This document shows, in pieces, positions 17,446 to 21,242 of a stretch of DNA of 21,242 bases. Position numbers and translations under genes: made by a program. How positions within the stretch are numbered: position 1 is the stretch's first letter; each line of letters begins with the position of its first letter. The notes under the pieces were generated by a model. The model ran no database searches. It was not told the DNA's origin and was given only the letters and a program-made list of their open reading frames with translations. The stretch is from positions 1-21,242 of the forward strand of contig CAZDLW010000077.1 in NCBI GenBank assembly GCA_964505975.1. The letters run 5' to 3'. The stretch comes from Gp6-AA40 sp964505975. GTDB taxonomy: Bacteria > Acidobacteriota > Vicinamibacteria > Vicinamibacterales > UBA2999.

Positions 17446-17482
17446 GCCTGCAGCTGGCAGGCGTCCCGGCCCGGCGCGGGCC
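17446..17482 (-). terminator. Two tandem GC hairpins after the HAD-like gene
   Basis: GGCCCG-GCG-CGGGCC (17468-17482) and GCCTGC-AGCTG-GCAGGC (17446-17462) lie in the 61-bp gap downstream of the HAD-like stop (17498) and before the kinase start. Neither has a T-run. They could weaken read-through into the kinase gene, or be incidental GC-rich structure. Confidence 0.25.
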
Positions 17483-17497
17483 AGGAGCGAAACACGG

Positions 17498-18385
17498 TCA
17501 CGCGGCCACGGAACCCAGGATCGCTTCGCTCCACCCGGCAGGGCCGGCGGCGTGCGTCAGATAGGCTGCTGGCAACCGCTTCAGGAGACGCCGCTGATCG
17601 ATCCCGACATTCCGCACGACCACCGGCACGTCAACGGCGCGCAGCAGCACCCGATCGGCCCAGTCGTCGCCGAGCCCCACCACCAGCACTGAATCGCCGT
17701 GGAGCCGGTACAGCGAGATCAGCAGCCGGGTCGCATGTGCCGGGTCTTGTACCCCGGTCGCGAAGTGGAAACGCGGGCCGCTGAAGCACCGGAAACCAGC
17801 CCGGCGCATGGCGTTGAACAACCGCGTCCGATCGCGGCTCGACGCCCCGGCCATCTCGAACGGCTCATCGTATTCCCGCTGCAGCGACAGTTGCGCGTCG
17901 AGCGGCGACAGCCCCTCCCGTTGGGCGAGCTCGCCGGCCGAGAGCCGGCTGAAACCCACCACCGACACTTGCAGCGTGTCCACGATCTGATACAGCGCAT
18001 CACAGACAACCTGGCGCCGCTCGCCGAACTCGATCACCTCCCATTCGCCGGCGTCACGGCCGAGGTTGGGCAAGTCTGCGAAGTACCCTTTGGGGATGTA
18101 CAGTGCGGCCCCGCTCTCGCAGATGAACGGCTCCCGCAAGCCCAATTCACGCTGCAAGCGCAACAACTCCGCGGCAGAATGATGCGAGGTCAGCACCAGG
18201 GGGACCTTCTGTGCCGAGAGCGTGCCAACCGCCGCAGCGGCCTCGGCCCACGAGCGGGTGGCCGGGTCCCGCAACGCCCCATCCACGCCCGTGAAGACCA
18301 CCAGCGATGTCGATCCCGCGCCGTCGGAGGGCGCGCCGATCCCGCGACCCGACCGGTCGATCATCGTGAACGGAACCACGGTCAC
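17498..18385 (-). CDS. Mannosyl-3-phosphoglycerate-phosphatase-like HAD protein, probably inactive
   Basis: About 295 residues. The HAD-IIB family is recognisable from PFICESGAALYIPKGYF (86-102), GFSRLSAGELAQREGLS (144-160) and LQREYDEPFEM (168-178), which match mannosyl-3-phosphoglycerate phosphatases. The catalytic motifs are altered. Motif I reads VVFTGVDGAL where FTDLDGTL is expected, so the nucleophile Asp is Gly33 while Asp35 remains. Motif II is TSHHSAAEL where SKTRAE is usual. The motif III Lys region reads DPAHAT instead of DKGKA. Motif IV keeps GDD (239-241). A normal phosphatase reaction therefore looks unlikely; a binding or regulatory role is inference. The GTG at 18385 (GGAAG eight bases upstream) is preferred; the frame is open to 18532, but that part overlaps palindromic DNA. 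Confidence 0.75.
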   Translation of the reverse strand: MTVVPFTMIDRSGRGIGAPSDGAGSTSLVVFTGVDGALRDPATRSWAEAAAAVGTLSAQKVPLVLTSHHSAAELLRLQRELGLREPFICESGAALYIPKGYFADLPNLGRDAGEWEVIEFGERRQVVCDALYQIVDTLQVSVVGFSRLSAGELAQREGLSPLDAQLSLQREYDEPFEMAGASSRDRTRLFNAMRRAGFRCFSGPRFHFATGVQDPAHATRLLISLYRLHGDSVLVVGLGDDWADRVLLRAVDVPVVVRNVGIDQRRLLKRLPAAYLTHAAGPAGWSEAILGSVAA

Positions 18386-18510
18386 TCGTCTGACTTCCAA
18401 CACCCATCCCCCAACGGCGGACCGGCGACCCTCAGCCGGCCCCCGGCTCGGCACAATCCGTTGTCCGCCCGTCACTCTAGACAGGGCTGGCCGTCCCTCG
18501 CCATCGGGTC

Positions 18511-18587
18511 GACAGGGGATTTCGGGGCGCACAGCGCCGGGAGTCGCACAGGCTCCCCTGTCAGGAGCGCGGAAAATACTGCCGAGG
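18511..18587. repeat. Inverted repeat with a GGCAGTATTTTCC-like box
   Basis: GACAGGGGA (18511-18519) pairs perfectly with TCCCCTGTC (18554-18562). About ten bases further on, the minus strand reads GGCAGTATTTTCCGCGC (18571-18587), which partly resembles the GGCAGTATCT box of the dispersed repeat. The order of palindrome and box is reversed relative to copies A-C, so it may be a separate repeat type or chance. Confidence 0.35.
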
Positions 18588-18591
18588 GAGG

Positions 18592-18825
18592 ATGGCGATC
18601 CGATTGGGCGCCCGGCTAGGCTTCATGGTCATGCGAAAGACGGTCAGAACTCGTATTCCCCGTGGCTCGGTGTGCCACGAGGAATACGTGATACACGGCT
18701 GGGTGGAGGACCGCGAACCCTACCTGCGGCTTTCGCTCGACCTTTCCGTCTCCACCACCCTCACGACACGGGCGGGGGAAAGCGATCCCCCGCGTGTCCT
18801 CACCCGCGGGCGCGAGACGGCTTGA
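18592..18825 (+). CDS. Possible small hypothetical protein
   Basis: An open frame of 77 codons (or 66 from ATG 18625) with charged sequence such as CHEEYVIHGWVEDREPYLRL. I recognise no family, signal peptide or membrane segment. GGGAGG directly abuts the first ATG (no spacer), and the second ATG has no clear ribosome site. Two strong DNA palindromes fall inside the frame, which argues for structured non-coding DNA or RNA instead. It is kept as a candidate because the codons are not obviously anti-coding and nothing else fills the space. Confidence 0.25.
   Translation: MAIRLGARLGFMVMRKTVRTRIPRGSVCHEEYVIHGWVEDREPYLRLSLDLSVSTTLTTRAGESDPPRVLTRGRETA
18652..18688. repeat. Strong stem-loop, 14 of 15 bp paired
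   Basis: The arm at 18652-18666 (starts CGTATTCC, ends CGTGGC) pairs with 18674-18688 (starts GCCACG, ends GGAATACG) at 14 of 15 positions across a 7-base loop (TCGGTGT). One mismatch lies mid-stem. No T-run follows in either direction. Confidence 0.7.
18772..18793. repeat. GC-rich hairpin
   Basis: GCGGGGGA (18772-18779) and TCCCCCGC (18786-18793) form an 8-bp stem with loop AAGCGA. ACAC and GTGT just outside allow further pairing. It lies near the 3' end of the doubtful small ORF. Confidence 0.55.
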
Positions 18826-18870
18826 ACAGCCAGAATCCTTACGAATGAGTCAAGTTTCGGACCGGCCGTT

Positions 18871-18973
18871 CAAGACGTCTTGCCCGCACGGAGTGCGGGC
18901 AAGAGATACTGCCAACCTAGCGAGGCGAAGCCGTCTCTGACGTGCTCGCCCGTCTGAGGCGCAGCCTCGCTAG
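18871..18973 (-). repeat. Dispersed palindromic repeat, copy B (full length)
   Basis: Read on the minus strand: CTAGCGAGGC...GCCTCGCTAG (18973 to 18917), then GTTGGCAGTATCTCTTGCCC, then a perfect 11-bp hairpin CTTGCCCGCAC-TCC-GTGCGGGCAAG (18903-18879). The 12-bp palindrome CAAGACGTCTTG (18871-18882) overlaps its end. It matches copy A along its length but in the opposite orientation. Its outer CTAG (18970-18973) is shared with the adjoining MITE-like element. Confidence 0.82.
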
Positions 18974-19133
18974 TGGTGTGTCCCCGAACGGCTGGTGCAC
19001 CGAGGGCGCCGATGCGCCCGGCCGACAAGGCGCGACGACCGAGAATATTGGCCATATTTGAGGAAGGAGCAACGCAGCCGGCCGGGATGCAGCGGCGGCC
19101 GAATGCCCAGCTATTTCGTGGACACACCACTAG
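18970..19133. mobile_element. Probable MITE, 164 bp with 19-bp terminal inverted repeats
   Basis: CTAGTGGTGTGTCC (18970-18983) and GGACACACCACTAG (19120-19133) are perfect inverted repeats. Pairing continues to 18 of 19 positions (CTAGTGGTGTGTCCCCGAA against TTCGTGGACACACCACTAG). No transposase is encoded. If CTAG is a 4-bp target duplication, the element is TGGTGTGTCC...GGACACACCA inserted at the terminal CTAG of repeat copy B. CTAG is generally rare in bacterial DNA, so its placement at these junctions is informative. A 4-bp YTAR-type target would fit IS5-group transposases, but that assignment is inference. Confidence 0.65.
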
Positions 19134-19137
19134 GATC

Positions 19138-19162
19138 GGAGGCCCGGATTGCTCGGGCCTCC
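19138..19162. repeat. 9-bp inverted repeat beside the MITE-like element
   Basis: GGAGGCCCG (19138-19146) pairs with CGGGCCTCC (19154-19162) over a 7-base loop; GATC and AATC flank it. No T-run is present. It could be a terminator-like or repeat-derived hairpin. Confidence 0.45.
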
Positions 19163-19216
19163 AATCGGCGCGACGGGCGGCAGGGGACATCAGGCCGACG
19201 GCCGGGTAGAATCCCA

Positions 19217-19246
19217 CCAGTATCTCCTGCCGCGCTTCGCGCGGCT
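19217..19246 (+). repeat. Dispersed repeat, copy D (box and hairpin only)
   Basis: Thirty bases identical to 12999-13028: the box CCAGTATCTCCTGCC followed by the hairpin GCCGCGC-TTC-GCGCGGC. Unlike copies A-C, no large palindrome sits immediately upstream. It lies about 90 bp before the CitE-like start, on the same strand. Confidence 0.75.
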
Positions 19247-19336
19247 GGGGCCAGCCACGGTGCTCTGCTTCTGTCATATCCGCACACCCACAGAGCCCGC
19301 GGCTACGTACGACGCACAGCCTCGACGGACTCGCGC

Positions 19337-20212
19337 ATGCAACCCATCCGAAGCCTGCTGTTCGCGCCCGCCAATCGACACGACCTGATTCACAAGTTCG
19401 TGCGATACCGGTGCGACGCGTTTGCCATCGATCTCGAGGACGGGACGCCCCTGGCCGAGAAGGCGTCCGCACGCGCGGGACTGGCAGCGGCCGTCTCGCA
19501 CTTACGGGAGCAGCGCGTCCAGGCCCTGCTGTTCGTGCGTGTCAACGATCCCCGCTCCCCTCTGATGGACGCCGACGTGACCGCAGCCCTCGACGCGGAC
19601 ATCGACGGCATCATGGTGCCCAAACTGTCGGCCCTCTCCGATCTGCAACGTCTAGACATGGCGCTGCGGAGCGCGGGACAGGGACGGCCCCGCGCGATAA
19701 CGCTCATCGGGCTCGTCGAGACCGCCGCCGGTGTGCTGCATGTCGACAGGCTCGCGGCGTCCGGCGACTCCCATCTGTCGGCCCTGGCGTTCGGCGCAGA
19801 GGATTTCATCACCGACATCGGGGGCACGCGAACCGCGCAGGGGCTCGAAGTGCTGTACGCGCGATCCCGCGTCGTACTGGCGGCCAGAGCGACGGGGTTG
19901 AGCGCCCTCGACCAGGTGTTCGTCGACATCAGGGACGAGGAGGGATTCAGGCGCGACGCGCAGATGGGCCGGCAGCTCGGATACAGCGGAAAGATGTGCG
20001 TCACGCCTCGCCAGGCAGAGATTGCCAACGAGGTCTTCGCGCCCTCGCCCGCCGAGGTCGAACGCAGCCGCCGGCTCATTCAGGCGTACGCACGGGCGAA
20101 GGCGGAAGGGCGCGGCACGATCGAGTTCGAAGGTGGGATGGTGGACGAACCGCTCCTGCGCCGCGCCGAGGCCATGGTGGCATTCGCCGCCAGACTCGGA
20201 CAGACGCACTGA
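19337..20212 (+). CDS. CitE-like CoA-ester lyase (HpcH/HpaI aldolase, citrate lyase beta family)
   Basis: 291 residues, the usual family length. It starts MQPIRSLLFAPANR. The metal and substrate residues are visible: AIDLEDG (30-36), Arg68 (FVRVND), Glu128 (GLVETAAGV) and FGAEDFITDIGG (152-163). The C-terminal signature is GYSGKMCVTPRQ (215-226); many relatives have IHP where this has VTP. Family members cleave or form malyl-, beta-methylmalyl-, citramalyl- or citryl-CoA. No citrate lyase alpha or gamma genes are adjacent, so a stand-alone malyl/citramalyl-CoA lyase is more likely than citrate lyase. The ATG at 19337 has only a weak GGA upstream; the frame is open further upstream, but that part crosses repeat D and the MITE. 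It converges on the carboxyltransferase gene. Confidence 0.88.
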   Translation: MQPIRSLLFAPANRHDLIHKFVRYRCDAFAIDLEDGTPLAEKASARAGLAAAVSHLREQRVQALLFVRVNDPRSPLMDADVTAALDADIDGIMVPKLSALSDLQRLDMALRSAGQGRPRAITLIGLVETAAGVLHVDRLAASGDSHLSALAFGAEDFITDIGGTRTAQGLEVLYARSRVVLAARATGLSALDQVFVDIRDEEGFRRDAQMGRQLGYSGKMCVTPRQAEIANEVFAPSPAEVERSRRLIQAYARAKAEGRGTIEFEGGMVDEPLLRRAEAMVAFAARLGQTH

Positions 20213-20227
20213 CGCGGCCTCGGCCTC

Positions 20228-20249
20228 GCGGACGGAGAGCGGCGTCCGC
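20228..20249. terminator. Possible bidirectional terminator hairpin
   Basis: GCGGACG (20228-20234) and CGTCCGC (20243-20249) form a 7-bp stem with an 8-nt loop in the 37-bp gap between the convergent CitE-like and carboxyltransferase stop codons. The position suits a shared terminator; there is no T-run. Confidence 0.35.
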
Positions 20250-21242
20250 TCAGAGCGGGATATTGCCGTGTTTCTTGGGCGGGTTGCGGTCGCGCTTCCC
20301 CTCCAGCGCAGCCAGCGCTGAAATCAGCTTGCTCCGCGTCTGGCCGGGCAGGATCACTTCATCGATGAACCCGTGCTGCGCAGCGACGTACGGATTCGCG
20401 AAGCGCTCCCGATACTCGGCGATCCGGGCCGTGCGCACGGCCGAGGGGTCCGCCGCTGCATCCAGCTCGCGCTTGTACAGAATGTTGACCGCCCCGTCGG
20501 CGCCCATGACCGCAATCTCTGCGGTCGGCCACGCGTAGTTCACATCGGTCCGCAGGTGCTTGCTCGACATGACGCAGTACGCGCCGCCGTACGCCTTTCG
20601 CGTCACCACGGTCAGCTTCGGCACCGTGGCCTCGGCAAACGCGTACAGCAGCTTCGCGCCATGGCGGATGATGCCGCCGAACTCCTGCAGCGTCCCGGGC
20701 AGGAATCCCGGGACGTCCTCGAACGTCACGAGCGGGATGTTGAAGGCATCGCAGAAGCGCACGAAGCGCGCACCCTTGACGGACGCGTCGATGTCCAGCG
20801 TCCCAGCCAGCACCGAGGGCTGGTTCGCCACGACGCCAACGGACCGGCCGCCGAGCCGGGCGAAGCCCACCAGGATGTTCTTCGCATAGTGCTCGTGCAC
20901 TTCGAGAAAGGCTCCCTCGTCCACCACCGCGCGAATGACGCCGAGCATGTCGTACGGCTGGTTGGGCGCGGGCGGCACGACCGTCGCGAGTGACGGGTCC
21001 ACGCGATCCGGCGGGTCCGACGTCTCCTGCCACGGGGGATCGTCGAGATTGTTGGCCGGCAGGTACGCCAGCAGCTCCCGGATGAGACTCAGGCACTCAC
21101 GATCGTCGTCGACGGCAAAGTGCGCCACGCCGCTCCGCTCGTTGTGAGTCACGGCGCCGCCGAGTTCCTCCTTCGTCACACGTTCATGCGTCACGGTGCG
21201 GACCACGTCGGGGCCGGTGACGAACATGTAGCTCGTGTCCTT
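20250..21242 (-). CDS. pccB: Acyl-CoA carboxylase carboxyltransferase (propionyl-CoA carboxylase beta), partial
   Basis: The last 330 codons are present; the N-terminal part lies beyond the right edge, since the frame stays open through KDTSYMFVTGPDVVRTVT at the boundary. Family features are MFVTGPDVV, HNERSGVAHF, KNILVGFARLGGRSVGVVANQP, DAFNIPLVTFEDVPGFLPG, GGIIRHGAKLLYAFAEATVPK, RKAYGGAYCVMSSK, EIAVMGADGAVNILY and the C-terminal KKHGNIPL. These match propionyl/methylmalonyl-CoA-type carboxyltransferases and not AccA/AccD. The protein moves CO2 from carboxybiotin to the acyl-CoA in the cytoplasm. The biotin carboxylase and BCCP genes lie 5 kb away on the same strand and are likely partners. 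Confidence 0.93.
   Translation of the reverse strand, partial: KDTSYMFVTGPDVVRTVTHERVTKEELGGAVTHNERSGVAHFAVDDDRECLSLIRELLAYLPANNLDDPPWQETSDPPDRVDPSLATVVPPAPNQPYDMLGVIRAVVDEGAFLEVHEHYAKNILVGFARLGGRSVGVVANQPSVLAGTLDIDASVKGARFVRFCDAFNIPLVTFEDVPGFLPGTLQEFGGIIRHGAKLLYAFAEATVPKLTVVTRKAYGGAYCVMSSKHLRTDVNYAWPTAEIAVMGADGAVNILYKRELDAAADPSAVRTARIAEYRERFANPYVAAQHGFIDEVILPGQTRSKLISALAALEGKRDRNPPKKHGNIPL

Larger units (their letters stand above)
18386..19336. other. 950-bp gap without a secure gene, rich in palindromes and repeats
   Basis: Between the HAD-like start and the CitE-like start there is only one doubtful small ORF (18592-18825). The rest holds an 18511-18562 inverted repeat, strong hairpins at 18652-18688 and 18772-18793, repeat copy B (18871-18973), a MITE-like element (18970-19133), an inverted repeat at 19138-19162 and repeat copy D (19217-19246). 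This is the most repeat-laden part of the window and must also hold the promoters for the two flanking divergent genes; none stands out. Confidence 0.65.

Noticed and set aside
18995..19336. N-terminal extension of the CitE-like frame
   Set aside because: The extension crosses the MITE-like element and repeat D; the family N-terminus begins at the ATG at 19337.
18870..19472. 200-codon minus-strand open frame containing SEAAPQTGEHV and WQYLLPALRAG
   Set aside because: It reads through the MITE and repeat copy B. The same peptide-like string appears at copy A, so the similarity is from the DNA repeat and not a protein family.
1..21242. tRNA, rRNA, CRISPR array, complete insertion sequence or phage genes
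   Set aside because: No T-loop-like GGTTCGAATCC, rRNA motif, regularly spaced direct repeat, transposase, integrase or phage protein was seen on either strand by reading.

Overview
The window looks like chromosomal DNA from a high-GC, Gram-negative (diderm) bacterium. The outer-membrane assembly genes (TamB-like, BamA-like, SurA-like) show an outer membrane. Gene content, GC bias and a dispersed GC-rich palindromic repeat family would fit an Acidobacteriota (Vicinamibacteria-like) genome, but that assignment is inference from general familiarity. No rRNA, tRNA, CRISPR array, phage or conjugation gene was found. Nearly all genes lie on the minus strand. The exceptions are a CAAX-type membrane protease gene (about 4135-4872), a citrate-lyase-beta-like gene (19337-20212) and a doubtful small ORF.

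Layout, left to right. (1) The start of a secreted-protein gene runs off the left edge. (2) An NtrB/NtrC-type pair: a membrane histidine kinase (405-2375) downstream of a sigma-54 activator response regulator (2556-3968), with a palindromic repeat between them. (3) A CPBP (CAAX-type) protease gene, divergent from the regulator. (4) An outer-membrane biogenesis operon read right to left: TamB-like (12788-8685), a BamA-family protein with an apparent seven POTRA domains (8685-5701), and a SurA-N-like periplasmic chaperone without a PPIase domain (5691-4918). (5) A palindrome-rich gap. (6) A biotin carboxylase (15161-13620) and a separate biotin carboxyl carrier protein (13623-13117), coupled by a GTGA overlap. 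(7) A NarL/DegU-type response regulator and a DegS/NarX-type kinase with an ATGA overlap. (8) A mannosyl-3-phosphoglycerate-phosphatase-like HAD protein whose catalytic motifs look degraded. (9) About 950 bp with no secure gene, holding several palindromes, a full repeat copy and a probable 164-bp MITE. (10) A CoA-ester-lyase gene facing a propionyl/acetyl-CoA carboxylase carboxyltransferase gene that runs off the right edge.

How the parts fit. The carboxyltransferase, biotin carboxylase and BCCP together could form one acyl-CoA carboxylase, most likely for propionyl-CoA; the CitE-like lyase would act on a neighbouring C4/C5 acyl-CoA pool. The TamB/BamA/SurA-like genes form a coherent set for inserting outer-membrane proteins. 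The two two-component systems have no visible target genes here.

Most of the window is ordinary core genome. The most unusual signals are non-coding: a dispersed modular repeat (palindrome plus a constant GGCAGTATCTCYTGCC-like box plus a hairpin whose stem changes but stays paired), and a MITE-like element abutting one copy at a CTAG. Among proteins, the seven-POTRA BamA and the apparently catalytically dead HAD protein deserve a second look.
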